A DNA stretch of 41,442 bases from Planctomycetota bacterium (GCA_016190145.1 JACPRD010000094.1:1-41442), one strand, 5' to 3'; positions 15,183-22,641 are shown, counted from the first letter of the stretch. Notes: generated by a model not told the origin, from the sequence alone. A program made the numbers and translations.

Positions 15183-16739
15183 ATGCCCGCACCCCGGGTC
15201 GATCTGCCTGAACGCATGAATGCCGCCGAACTTCTGGTGGACGCCAACGTCACGGCGGGCCGCGGCGCGAAAGCCGCCGTCCTGGACGCCGCCACCGGCG
15301 CCGCCTTCACCTACGAGGACGTCCTCCGCCTCTCGTGCCGCTTCGGCAACGCCCTCCGCGAGCTGGGCACGCGGATGGAAGAGCGCGTCATGCTCGTCCT
15401 TCCCGATTCAGTGGAGTTCGTGGCGGCGTTTTTCGGCGCGATCCGCATCGGCGCCGTGCCGATTCCGACGAATACCCTCCTCAAGCCCCACGAGTACGAG
15501 TACCTCCTGAACGACAGCCGCGCCCGCGTCCTCGTGATCGAGGAATCGCTGCTGCCCCCGCTCGAACCCGTGCTCAGGAACCTCCGCGGGCTCCGCCACG
15601 TCGTCGTCGTCGGAAACGCCGGCCGCGGCCGCGTCGCGTGGCGCGACCTGACCCGCGCGGCCTCCCCCGAACTCTCCCCCGAGCTCATGTCCCGCGACGA
15701 CGCCTGCTTCTGGCTCTACAGCTCCGGGACCACGGGCTTCCCCAAGGGCGCGGTGCACCTGCAGCACGACATGTTCGTCGCGGCCGACCTGTACGCCCTC
15801 CCGACGCTCGGCCTCACCCCGGCCGACCGCACCTACTCCCTCGCCAAGCTCTTCTTCGCCTACGGCCTCGGCAACGGCCTCTACTTCGCCTTCCGCGCCG
15901 GCGCGACGACGATCCTCAATCCCGCGAAGCCGGACCCGGTCCGCAGCTTCGAGATCATCCAGCAGTACCGCCCCACCGTCTTCTACGGCGTTCCCACCGG
16001 CTACGCGCGCATGCTCGACGTCCCGGACGCCAGGACACGCTTCGATACCGGCAGCCTCCGCCTGTGCGTCTCCGCCGGAGAAGCCCTTCCCGCCACCCTC
16101 TTCGAAACCTGGAAGTCCCGCTTCGGCACGGAGATTCTCGACGGCATCGGCTCGACCGAGATCCTCCACATCTTCATTTCGAACCGCGCCGGCAGCGTCA
16201 CGCCCGGCTCGACCGGCGAAATCGTGCCGGGGTACGAGGCGCGGATCGTGGACGAGCAGGGGCACGACATGCCGGACGGCGGGGTGGGCGACCTCCTGAT
16301 CCGCGGCGACTCGACGTGCGCGTACTACTGGAACCAGCACGAGAAGACGCGGGAGACGATCCTGGGCTCCTGGATCCGCACGGGCGACAAGTATCTTCGC
16401 GACCCGCAGGGCCGGTTCTGGTACCAGGGCCGTTCGGACGACATGCTGAAGGTCGGCGGGCTCTGGGTGAGCCCGGTGGAAGTCGAGAACGCGCTGATCG
16501 CGCACCCCGCGGTGCTCGAGAGCGCGGTGGTCGGCGCCGCGGATCCGGCGGGGCTGGTGAAGGTCAAGGCGTACGTGCTGCTGAAGAGCGGGCGCGAGGG
16601 CTCCGAGGTCCTGGTTTCCGACCTTCAGGCGTTCGTGAAGGAGCGGATCGGCGCGTTCAAGGCGCCGCGGTGGGTGGAGTTCGTGACGGAGCTTCCGAAG
16701 ACGGCCACGGGGAAGACGCAGAGGTACAAGCTGCGGTGA
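15183..16739 (+). CDS. Benzoate-CoA ligase-type acyl-CoA synthetase
   Basis: 518 residues of the ANL adenylating superfamily. Core motifs: YSSGTTGFPKGAVH (179 onward) binds ATP phosphate, DGIGSTEILHIFISNR is the A5 region, SDDMLKVGGLWVSP is the hinge, and K511 in TATGKTQRYKLR is the catalytic lysine. NAAELLVDANV near the start and IGSTEILHIFISNR are typical of the benzoate-CoA ligase family, which converts an aromatic acid, ATP and CoA to the aryl-CoA, AMP and pyrophosphate. The exact acid is uncertain. The ATG at 15183 is preferred because GGAG lies six bases upstream; an in-frame upstream extension runs into the inverted repeat and is not real. No other aromatic degradation gene is in view. 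Confidence 0.85.
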   Translation: MPAPRVDLPERMNAAELLVDANVTAGRGAKAAVLDAATGAAFTYEDVLRLSCRFGNALRELGTRMEERVMLVLPDSVEFVAAFFGAIRIGAVPIPTNTLLKPHEYEYLLNDSRARVLVIEESLLPPLEPVLRNLRGLRHVVVVGNAGRGRVAWRDLTRAASPELSPELMSRDDACFWLYSSGTTGFPKGAVHLQHDMFVAADLYALPTLGLTPADRTYSLAKLFFAYGLGNGLYFAFRAGATTILNPAKPDPVRSFEIIQQYRPTVFYGVPTGYARMLDVPDARTRFDTGSLRLCVSAGEALPATLFETWKSRFGTEILDGIGSTEILHIFISNRAGSVTPGSTGEIVPGYEARIVDEQGHDMPDGGVGDLLIRGDSTCAYYWNQHEKTRETILGSWIRTGDKYLRDPQGRFWYQGRSDDMLKVGGLWVSPVEVENALIAHPAVLESAVVGAADPAGLVKVKAYVLLKSGREGSEVLVSDLQAFVKERIGAFKAPRWVEFVTELPKTATGKTQRYKLR

Positions 16740-16751
16740 CCTGCCCGGGGC

Positions 16752-17123
16752 CTATCCCAGCTCCGGCTCCTCGTGATGTCCGCACCCGCCGCCAGCGTCC
16801 AGCGCCTCCGTCGTCAGCTTCAGCGTGCCGCCGACGAAGTCGCGCACGGCCTGCTTCGCGTCGCCCGTCGCGCCGAGCTGCACGCGGATGCCCATCATCG
16901 CGAACATGCCGGCCGCGTGGTCGGGCATGCCCCAGGCGAGGACCTGGTGCACGCCGTTTTTCGCGACGAAGACCGGGGGAGGGCCGCCGGGGCCGTGGCC
17001 CGGGTTGGGGATCTCGACCTCGTTCACGACCTTCGTTCCCTCGACGTCCGCGAAAAGGAACGATTCGCAGTGGCCGAGGTGGTTGGGGATCCGGCCTTTC
17101 GTGACGGGCACCGCAATGCGCAT
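16752..17123 (-). CDS. NifX/NifB-type dinitrogenase FeMo-cofactor domain protein
   Basis: 123 residues, a single domain of the NifX/NafY/VnfX and NifB C-terminal family: MRIAVPVTKGRIPNHLGHCE, FLFADVEGTKVV, then GVHQVLAWGMPDHAAGMFAM. The tail GGGCGHHEE is a metal-ligand-rich end often seen in stand-alone members. Such proteins bind iron-sulfur or FeMo-cofactor precursors; stand-alone copies in non-diazotrophs have unclear roles. The start at 17123 is chosen because GGAG lies eight bases upstream and the domain begins at once; longer in-frame extensions are not convincing. It converges on the CoA-ligase gene with only 12 bp between stops. Confidence 0.88.
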   Translation of the reverse strand: MRIAVPVTKGRIPNHLGHCESFLFADVEGTKVVNEVEIPNPGHGPGGPPPVFVAKNGVHQVLAWGMPDHAAGMFAMMGIRVQLGATGDAKQAVRDFVGGTLKLTTEALDAGGGCGHHEEPELG

Positions 17124-17262
17124 GTTGTCGTCTCCGGAGAAGTGACAGTTAATGCCATGAACTATACAGGACAAACCGGACATTTTCATCCAATTTCTTT
17201 CGGCGCCTCCCGGAACCCGCCGGGCGGCTATCATGCCGGCCGGCCTTCGAAGGAGATCCGAC

Positions 17263-18528
17263 ATGCGCTTCGCCGCTCCCCTCGTCCTCGCCGTCCTCTC
17301 CCTGCCGTGCGCCGCCCAGGAGCCCCCCAAGGGCGCCGTCGAGGGCGACTGGAAGGGCGGGAAGTACTCGCTCTTCGTCCCGCCCGCCTGGACGAAAGCC
17401 GACGGCCCCAAGCACGCCCTCTGGTTCATGGTCATTCCCCCGGGCCACTTTTCCCGCGACTACACCCAGCTCTGGTCCCGCAGCATCGGCGGCAAGCCCT
17501 TCATCGCAGCCATCGTCGACGTCGGCATCACCACCGACCAGTTCGCGCCCCTCATCGAGAAACTCCGCGCCGACTACGCGTTCGACCCCGACAGCCTCTA
17601 CATGGCCGCCTACGGCGAGGGCGCACTCCGCGTCGTCAAGTTCGTGAGCGAAACTCCGGACGTGGCCGCGGCAGCCGTCATCGCCCAGGGCATGGTCCAG
17701 ACCGCCGATCCGCGCCCCGCGGGACGCGCCACCCCCGTCCTCCTCGTGAACGACGTCGGCTGCACCTACGCCCGCATCGACGAAGCCCGCTCGTTCGTGA
17801 CGAAACTCAAGGACATGGGCTACATCGCGTCCCTCACCGAGCTCAACGACGCCGCCACACGCGACCAGTGGCCGACGGCCCAGATGGGCAAGATGGCCGA
17901 GTGGGCCGCCGCCCAGCACTGGTTTCAGCTCGAGGACATCCACGGCCTCGCCGTCCAGGCCCAGACCCCCGCCTGCGATCCCAAAGAGTGGCGACCCCTC
18001 CTCCGCGCGGAATTCGAACGCCTCACCCGCGCCCTCGGAGACGCCACTTCCCCCGGCGCCGCCAAGGCCCTCGCCGACGGCATCGCCAAAGCCCTCCCCG
18101 ATGCCCGCGACGTCCTGCGCGAAATCAAGCTGCAGGCGAAGCCGGTGACGTTCGTGGTGGGGGAAGCGAAGGGCAGGAAGGTCGATCCGGGGACCCTCGT
18201 CATCTGCACCTCGGCGGATTTCGAGGTGCTGGACGACGCCATCGTGATCTGTTCGGGCGAAGTGAAGGCCGGGAAGATGCACCGGTGCGTGGTGATCGCG
18301 AAGGGCGGCGTGACGGTGGCGAAGGACGCGGCGGCGCTGCTCGTCTTCTCCGGAGGAGTCGTGAAGATCGGAACCACGCTCGAGGATTCCACGATGAACG
18401 CGCCCGCGGGGATCGAGGCGGCGGGGAAAGCGAAGGGAAACTGGTACCTGAATTCGACCGCGCTCAAGATCAAGGTGAATGACGCGTCGCGTCAAATCAG
18501 AAAACTCCGCTTCCCCGGGGGGAAATGA
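17263..18528 (+). CDS. Exported alpha/beta-hydrolase-like protein lacking the nucleophile
   Basis: 421 residues with a signal peptide (MRFAAPLVLAVLSLPCAA). Residues 30-220 resemble the esterase/polyhydroxybutyrate-depolymerase type of alpha/beta hydrolase: LWFMVIPPGHF, then SLYMAAYGEGALRVVKFV. At the nucleophile elbow, where G-x-S-x-G is expected, the sequence is A116-Y-G118-E-G120, so the serine is missing and the enzyme is probably inactive. The C-terminal 140 residues are beta-rich (GTLVICTSADFEVLDDAIVI, VIAKGGVTVAK) and look like a parallel beta repeat. AGGAG lies eight bases before the ATG. The stop overlaps the next gene as ATGA, so the two are coupled. Function unknown. Confidence 0.72.
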   Translation: MRFAAPLVLAVLSLPCAAQEPPKGAVEGDWKGGKYSLFVPPAWTKADGPKHALWFMVIPPGHFSRDYTQLWSRSIGGKPFIAAIVDVGITTDQFAPLIEKLRADYAFDPDSLYMAAYGEGALRVVKFVSETPDVAAAAVIAQGMVQTADPRPAGRATPVLLVNDVGCTYARIDEARSFVTKLKDMGYIASLTELNDAATRDQWPTAQMGKMAEWAAAQHWFQLEDIHGLAVQAQTPACDPKEWRPLLRAEFERLTRALGDATSPGAAKALADGIAKALPDARDVLREIKLQAKPVTFVVGEAKGRKVDPGTLVICTSADFEVLDDAIVICSGEVKAGKMHRCVVIAKGGVTVAKDAAALLVFSGGVVKIGTTLEDSTMNAPAGIEAAGKAKGNWYLNSTALKIKVNDASRQIRKLRFPGGK

Positions 18529-18530
18529 CC

Positions 18531-19451
18531 ATGCGGCTCGCGCTGCTCGCCTTCCTCGCGTTCCCCGCCGTCGCCGGCGCGGAGGGATCGGTGGACCTCA
18601 AGCTGAAGCTGCCGAAAGGGAAGACCTGGACGGTGACGCAGAAGGCGATGCTGCAGAGCGACTGCACGGACGAGGACGGCAAGTCCGCGGGACCGCAGAC
18701 GGGGAAGGCGGAGGTGTCGCTCGAAGAGACGTGGACGGACGAGTCGATCGAGGAGGAGGGCGGGAAGCCGACGCAGCTCAAGCGGACGTGGACTTCGGCG
18801 GTCGCGAGCGTGACGCCCGCGGGCGGAGACGTCGTCGAGGCGAAGGCGTTCGAGGGGTGCGAGATGAAGCTGGTGAAGGGCTTCAAGGGCTCGACCGCGA
18901 CGGCGGTGAAGGGTGCGGCCGACAAGAAGACGCTGACGCTGCTCGCCGGGGCGCCGCCGGAGGCCGCCGCGATCCTGCTGCCCCTGCGCGCAGTGAAGAC
19001 CGGCGACACCTGGGAGATTTCCGAGGGCCAGACGCGCGCGCTCCTCGACGCCCTCGCCTCGACGCTTCCGAGCGCCACCGGCGGCTCCGTCGCGCAGGCC
19101 GAGCTCGCGGCGATCACGAAAGAGTTCACGCCGGGCAAGGCGCTCTGCGAGGCCCCGGCGCTCAAGGCGCAGGTGACGGCGGTCGAGGGCGGCAAGGTCA
19201 CCATCGAGGCCTCCGGGACGCGCAAGATCCCGGGGCAGGGCAAGGAAAAGAAGGGCGCGGGAGAGGCGCGCGTCTCGGCGCTGCTCATTTTCGACACGAA
19301 CACGGGCGCGCCGGAGCGGCTCGAGCTCGAGGCCGTGTCGGAAACCGGCCCGAGCCCCGCCTGGGTGCAGTTCATCGGAGGCGGGAAAACGCGGGAGTTC
19401 GGACTTCGGGATTCGTGGGTCGTGACGCGGGATTACGTGGTCGGGGAGTAG
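18531..19451 (+). CDS. Exported protein of unknown function
   Basis: 306 residues from the ATG at 18531; another ATG at 18525 overlaps the previous stop (ATGA) and would add two residues, but GGGG spacing favours 18531. The signal peptide is MRLALLAFLAFPAVAGA. The mature part is beta-rich and starts VDLKLKLPKGKTWTVTQKAM, similar in style to DUF6263-type exported proteins that measure how a quantity changes with treatment; this resemblance is weak. It is probably cotranscribed with the inactive-hydrolase-like gene before it. A word-repeat hairpin starts three bases after the stop. Confidence 0.68.
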   Translation: MRLALLAFLAFPAVAGAEGSVDLKLKLPKGKTWTVTQKAMLQSDCTDEDGKSAGPQTGKAEVSLEETWTDESIEEEGGKPTQLKRTWTSAVASVTPAGGDVVEAKAFEGCEMKLVKGFKGSTATAVKGAADKKTLTLLAGAPPEAAAILLPLRAVKTGDTWEISEGQTRALLDALASTLPSATGGSVAQAELAAITKEFTPGKALCEAPALKAQVTAVEGGKVTIEASGTRKIPGQGKEKKGAGEARVSALLIFDTNTGAPERLELEAVSETGPSPAWVQFIGGGKTREFGLRDSWVVTRDYVVGE

Positions 19452-19453
19452 GC

Positions 19454-19608
19454 GGGGCGTCGAGCGTCGAGGGTAGAGCGTCGAGGGTCGAGAAGGGCGG
19501 TGATCGCGGCGGATCGCGCTCGAGGTCCCTCGGCGCCGGGACCTGCCGGGAATGAACCTCCCCGATCACGGCCTTTCCCTACCCTCTACCCTCGACGCTC
19601 GACCCCGC
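19454..19608. repeat. Inverted 'GTCGAGGGTAGAG' word repeat between convergent genes
   Basis: TCGAGCGTCGAGGGTAGAG (19460-19478) is perfectly complementary to 19584-19602. Inside lie AGGTCCC/GGGACCT (19523-19529, 19538-19544) and GTGATCG/CGATCAC (19500-19506, 19563-19569). The left arm adds more tandem words to 19498. The right arm lies within the 3' coding end of the minus-strand reductase. It may act as a bidirectional terminator. Confidence 0.88.
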
Positions 19609-20462
19609 TCCACTCGCCACCTCCCGGGCGGCACCTTCCCCTTCTGCCGAACGTACCGCGCGAACGCGTCCGCCCACGCGTCGAACCGGCCCAGGACCCG
19701 CGAGTTCCCCGCGAGATGGTCCGCCTGGTTGTCGCTGTACGCGAGCCCTCTTCCGAACTCGACGTACCGCCACAGCCGGTCCGGGACTTCGACGCCGCCG
19801 TAGCGGCACTGCCAGACGAGTGGCGCATACGTGTCGCGCATGTCGCGGAACGGCTCCCGCGCGGGGTCGAACCAGGCCTTGTGAATCAGCGCGCGCGGCC
19901 GCCCATCCGGGCCGATCTCGTCGCCGCCGCCGTCGCCGTAGCAGAAGAACCCGGCCGTGCGCCCCTCGAGGTGATTGACGCTGAGCTCCCGCCACTCCGA
20001 CCGGTGCTCCAGCGCCCGCGCCTTCGCCGGGTCCTTGCCGTCGATCAGCTCGGGGCGCGGATTGCCGCCGTTCATGCAGACCAGCCGGTCGAACATCAGC
20101 TTGAGATTGCTCGTCGGCCCGTACCAGTTGACCGGCCCCACGAAGGCCCACGCGTCCGCCGCTTCCAGCCGCGCGTACAGATCCCGGTCCCACATCAGGT
20201 CCGGCTGCTCCGCGTCCCCGCGCGAGTAGCAGTTGCACGGCCAGACGCACAGCGCCATCGACGTCGAGACGCAGGAGTTGCACGCCTGGATCCCGGGCCG
20301 GCCCGGCACGTTTCCGAGATCCTCCAGGTCGACCTTCCAGGATTTCGGAAGCCGCCGCTTCATCCGAAGCGTCAGCATCCGCGCCTTGGAGTCCAGTCCG
20401 GAGCAATTGAGGCGCCGGCGATTGGAAGCGGCGACGACGAGGATGCGGAGAGGGTGGATCAT
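19566..20462 (-). CDS. Flavodoxin-fold NAD(P)H:FMN reductase, possibly Fe-S or metal binding
   Basis: 298 residues. ILVVAASNRR at the start is the flavodoxin-like FMN-phosphate loop. AADAWAFVGPVNWYGPTSNLK is the second FMN-binding loop, as in the NADPH-dependent FMN reductase family. Cysteines at 61, 64, 72, 76 and 78 form a cluster resembling those of iron-sulfur flavoproteins, so an Fe-S or metal site is possible. The last residues (about VERGRASRVEGRERP) are encoded by the right arm of an intergenic repeat, so the original C-terminus was probably replaced. ATG at 20462 is used because the beta strand begins right after it; a GTG one codon upstream is also possible. The substrate is not evident. 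Confidence 0.78.
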   Translation of the reverse strand: MIHPLRILVVAASNRRRLNCSGLDSKARMLTLRMKRRLPKSWKVDLEDLGNVPGRPGIQACNSCVSTSMALCVWPCNCYSRGDAEQPDLMWDRDLYARLEAADAWAFVGPVNWYGPTSNLKLMFDRLVCMNGGNPRPELIDGKDPAKARALEHRSEWRELSVNHLEGRTAGFFCYGDGGGDEIGPDGRPRALIHKAWFDPAREPFRDMRDTYAPLVWQCRYGGVEVPDRLWRYVEFGRGLAYSDNQADHLAGNSRVLGRFDAWADAFARYVRQKGKVPPGRWRVERGRASRVEGRERP

Positions 20463-20532
20463 CACCGCGAAGAGCGCAAGGCACGTGCCGCGGAGTTGAA
20501 GGGCGGGCGCCGGGCCTGGCAGGATTTCCTCA

Positions 20533-20569
20533 GGTCGGGAATGACAGATGCCGGTAATTCTTCCCGACC
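20533..20569. other. Hairpin in divergent gap
   Basis: GGTCGGGAA (20533-20541) and TTCCCGACC (20561-20569) form a 9-bp stem with a 19-base loop. It lies between divergent genes, so it is not an obvious terminator; it may be regulatory for the 20658 gene. Confidence 0.4.
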
Positions 20570-20657
20570 GCCCGTTCTCCCGCGCGGTCGGGAGAGGCGG
20601 CATGGCGATTGCGATCCTGAGGCCTGGATACGCAAATCTCGCTTCGGAGGTGTCCCC

Positions 20658-20888
20658 ATGTCCGGACAAAAAATGCTGGGAATCGTCCTTCTCACGCTGG
20701 GCATCCTGGCGCTCGCCTACAGGGGTTTCGAATACACCAGGGAAACCCATACGACGGACATCGGACCGATCCAGATCCGGTACAGCGAGAAAGAGTACGT
20801 CGACGTTCCGCTCTGGGTCGGCGTGGTGTGTGTCGTTGCGGGCGCCGCGTGCATCGCGTTGCCGGGAGGAAAGGACATGAGAGCCTGA
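20658..20888 (+). CDS. Small two-helix membrane protein (DUF3185-like)
   Basis: 76 residues with a first membrane segment (MLGIVLLTLGILALAY), a charged periplasmic or cytoplasmic loop with DIGPIQIRYSEKEYVDVP, and a second segment (WVGVVCVVAGAACIALPG). The layout and the GPIQIR segment resemble DUF3185 proteins, small membrane proteins often next to stress or envelope genes. CGGAGG lies seven bases before the ATG. It is followed 40 bp later by another tiny membrane protein in the same direction, so the two probably share a transcript. Function unknown. Confidence 0.75.
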   Translation: MSGQKMLGIVLLTLGILALAYRGFEYTRETHTTDIGPIQIRYSEKEYVDVPLWVGVVCVVAGAACIALPGGKDMRA

Positions 20889-20928
20889 GCGACGGCGCCC
20901 GGGACCGCTTCTTTCAAGGAGAGCCCCC

Positions 20929-21078
20929 ATGCTCGAGACCATCGCCATCCTGCTGATCCTTCTGTGGGCGCTGGGGATGCTGAGTTCGTACACGCTCGGA
21001 GGCATCGTCCACGTCCTGCTCGTCATCGCCCTTGTCGTGGTGCTCCTGCGGCTCATCCGCGGGGGTCGGGTGGCCTGA
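20929..21078 (+). CDS. lmo0937-family membrane protein, 49 aa
   Basis: The 49 residues begin MLETIAILLILLWALGML and continue SSYTLGGIVHVLLVIALVVV, ending LLRLIRGGRVA. This is the two-helix pattern of the lmo0937 family (DUF5670), with its conserved YTLGG-hH-LLVIA turn. The family is widespread and of unknown function, often near general stress genes. AAGGAG lies eight bases before the ATG. It lies between a DUF3185-like gene and a lipoprotein gene, all in the same direction, which suggests an envelope-related cluster. Confidence 0.88.
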   Translation: MLETIAILLILLWALGMLSSYTLGGIVHVLLVIALVVVLLRLIRGGRVA

Positions 21079-21132
21079 CAGGTCCGGCATCGTGCCGGGC
21101 CGCATTCGAGAACGATTCTTCGGAGATGTGCC

Positions 21133-21531
21133 ATGAAACGGTTCCTGGTTCTGGCCGGCTTCGCGCTGGCCCTCGTCCTGACCGGCATCGGCTGCGGCAC
21201 GACGTCCGCCACCGGTCCCGGCGACAAGAAGCTGACGCTGGTCAAGCCCGCGAATCAGACGCTGAATCGCGGGGACATCAACAGGATCGCGATCACCGTC
21301 GTGCGGGAGAACATCGCTCCCGACATCCCCATCCGGTTCACGAACCTGCCGGACGGAGTCAAGGTCATCGAGAAGGACAAGAAATTCGAAGAGGACGAGA
21401 TCATCGTGAATTACACACTCTTCGCAGCGAACGACGCGGACCTCGTCGAGGGGCACGTCGTGAAAGTGACGGCGGAAGGGCCTGACGGCCTGGCGGTCAC
21501 GGAGACGTTCGAGGTTTCCGTGAAGGAGTGA
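21133..21531 (+). CDS. Small putative lipoprotein, 132 aa
   Basis: The signal sequence MKRFLVLAGFALALVLTGIGC ends in a lipobox-like TGIGC, so C21 could be lipid-modified, although Gly at -3 is unusual. The mature part is a single beta-sandwich-like domain (LTLVKPANQTLNRGDINRIA, ... VTETFEVSVKE), reminiscent of cell-surface Ig-like or cadherin-type domains. No catalytic motif is seen. GGAG lies seven bases before ATG. A GC-rich hairpin follows the stop at 21563-21595. It may be cotranscribed with the two small membrane proteins upstream. Confidence 0.72.
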   Translation: MKRFLVLAGFALALVLTGIGCGTTSATGPGDKKLTLVKPANQTLNRGDINRIAITVVRENIAPDIPIRFTNLPDGVKVIEKDKKFEEDEIIVNYTLFAANDADLVEGHVVKVTAEGPDGLAVTETFEVSVKE

Positions 21532-21562
21532 TCCGGATGTGAGAATCCCGGTCGTCAGGTCC

Positions 21563-21595
21563 GGAGCGCGGGCGCGCCACTGGCGCGCCCGCTCC
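21563..21595 (+). terminator. GC-rich hairpin after lipoprotein gene
   Basis: GGGCGCGCCA (21570-21579) pairs with TGGCGCGCCC (21581-21590); the outer GAGC/GCTC extends the stem with a two-base bulge. It lies 38 bp past the stop. There is no T-tract, so it may stabilise RNA rather than terminate alone. Confidence 0.55.
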
Positions 21596-21606
21596 ATGGC
21601 AAATCC

Positions 21607-21789
21607 GTGACGTGGGGCCGAGCCGGGATTTGGCGAATCATGTGGGGCTCCGGCATGATCCTGTGCCAGCATCTGCGGTCCGTAAGCCTGGATCGGCTGG
21701 AGCGACGACTCGGGGTCGTATCGACGGCGACCCTGGCGGAGGTCGAACTTCGAATTCGCGCGGTCTTGGCTCTCAGGGGACTTGCGTAA
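21607..21789 (+). pseudogene. Internally deleted mazF-type toxin remnant
   Basis: The 60-residue frame ends with GSGMILCQHLRSVSLDRLER, RLGVVSTATLAEVELRIRAV, LALRGLA, closely following the C-terminus of MazF/PemK ribonuclease toxins (LCDQxRTVDRSRL.KRLG.LSPETLAEVD pattern). Its N-terminus, RAGIWRI, looks like the MazF start (RGEIWRI), but the roughly 50 residues between, which hold the catalytic Arg and beta-barrel core, are missing. No antitoxin gene is seen beside it. It is therefore probably a non-functional relic. A coincidental small frame is possible but unlikely given the run of matching positions. Confidence 0.62.
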
Positions 21790-21804
21790 GCGTGGACGAT
21801 CAGT

Positions 21805-22605
21805 TCACCTTCCGCCCTCCGCTTTCTCCGCCACCATCCGCACGAACCCCAGGTACCGCCCGCGATCGGCGCGCAGCACCGTGGGATCCGCGGGGAAGCC
21901 GCTGAAGCTGTGTTTCCCCGCCGCGAGCGCATGTTCCCAGCGCAGCCACAGCTTCCCGCCGTCCTTGATCATCGCGCAAGTCTCGACCTCCACGAGCCCG
22001 GTGTGTTCCCAGTGACGGCGCCACCAGGGAGCGGTGTGAAAGCTCCAGCATTCGGTCGGATCCCACCAGGGCGGTTGCCTGCCGCGCCGGCGCGTCAGGT
22101 ACGGGGGAAGGGGCGGGCGGAGCTCGCGGACCAGGCCCGGGACGACGATGCCGATGCGGCCGCCGGGGCGGAGGAAACGTGAGAAGTAGCGGAGGTAGGT
22201 GTCGTCCGTGCCGTAATAGTGGAAGGAATCGAGGCTCACGATGGCGTCGAAGAACGCGTCGGCGTAGGGAAGTGCGTGGGCCTCGGCGGTGATGGGGAAG
22301 ACGCGGTTTTCGAGGCCGGCGGCGTGGACGTCTTTCCAGACGTCGCGGGCGGGGATCCAGAGGTCGTTGGCCCAGACGGTGACCCCGAACTCCTTCGCGA
22401 AGAAGATGCTCGTCATGCCGCGGCCGCAACCCATGTCGAGAATCCGCATACCGGGGGAGAGCGGCATGACCTGCGAGAGCGATTCCGCAAGCCAGAGCGC
22501 GTTCGGGCCCATCTCGTTGTCGAGGATCCAGCGCGCGTCGTACTTCGAGGCGCGCGGGAAGCGGTTCAGGGTCAGCAGGTTTTTCAGGCGGTCGCACATG
22601 GGCAT
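21805..22605 (-). CDS. SAM-dependent class I methyltransferase
   Basis: 266 residues. The S-adenosylmethionine motif I is ILDMGCGRGMTSIFFAKEFG (about 54-73), followed by an acidic ribose contact in VWANDLWIPA and motif IV-like FDAIVSLDSFHYYGTD. FLRPGGRIGIVVPG is the post-III segment. The layout resembles cyclopropane fatty-acid synthase-like or methyltransferase type 11 proteins acting on small molecules. The aromatic WWDPTECWSFHTAPWWRRHW stretch is a likely substrate pocket. GGAGG lies eight bases before ATG. The gene stands on its own, 150 bp after the DUF4091 gene, across a gap of short word repeats. The substrate is unknown. Confidence 0.85.
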   Translation of the reverse strand: MPMCDRLKNLLTLNRFPRASKYDARWILDNEMGPNALWLAESLSQVMPLSPGMRILDMGCGRGMTSIFFAKEFGVTVWANDLWIPARDVWKDVHAAGLENRVFPITAEAHALPYADAFFDAIVSLDSFHYYGTDDTYLRYFSRFLRPGGRIGIVVPGLVRELRPPLPPYLTRRRGRQPPWWDPTECWSFHTAPWWRRHWEHTGLVEVETCAMIKDGGKLWLRWEHALAAGKHSFSGFPADPTVLRADRGRYLGFVRMVAEKAEGGR

Positions 22606-22623
22606 GGGCTGCTCCTCCGGCGG

Positions 22624-22641
22624 TGTTCGGTGTTCGGCGTT
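22624..22641. repeat. TTCGGTGTTCGGCGTT word, related to 8111-8138
   Basis: GTTCGGTGTTCGGCGTTG is the approximate complement of the CGCCGAACTCCGAA word at 8111-8138. A small hairpin GGTCCG/CGGACC (22648-22653, 22661-22666) follows. It lies upstream of the methyltransferase start. Confidence 0.6.

Noticed and set aside
17124..17435. A 104-residue N-terminal extension of the NifX-like protein.
   Set aside because: The domain begins at MRIAVPV with its own ribosome site; the extension overlaps the divergent gene's signal peptide region.
20533..20569. Rho-independent terminator.
   Set aside because: It lies between divergent genes and has no T-tract; kept only as a hairpin.
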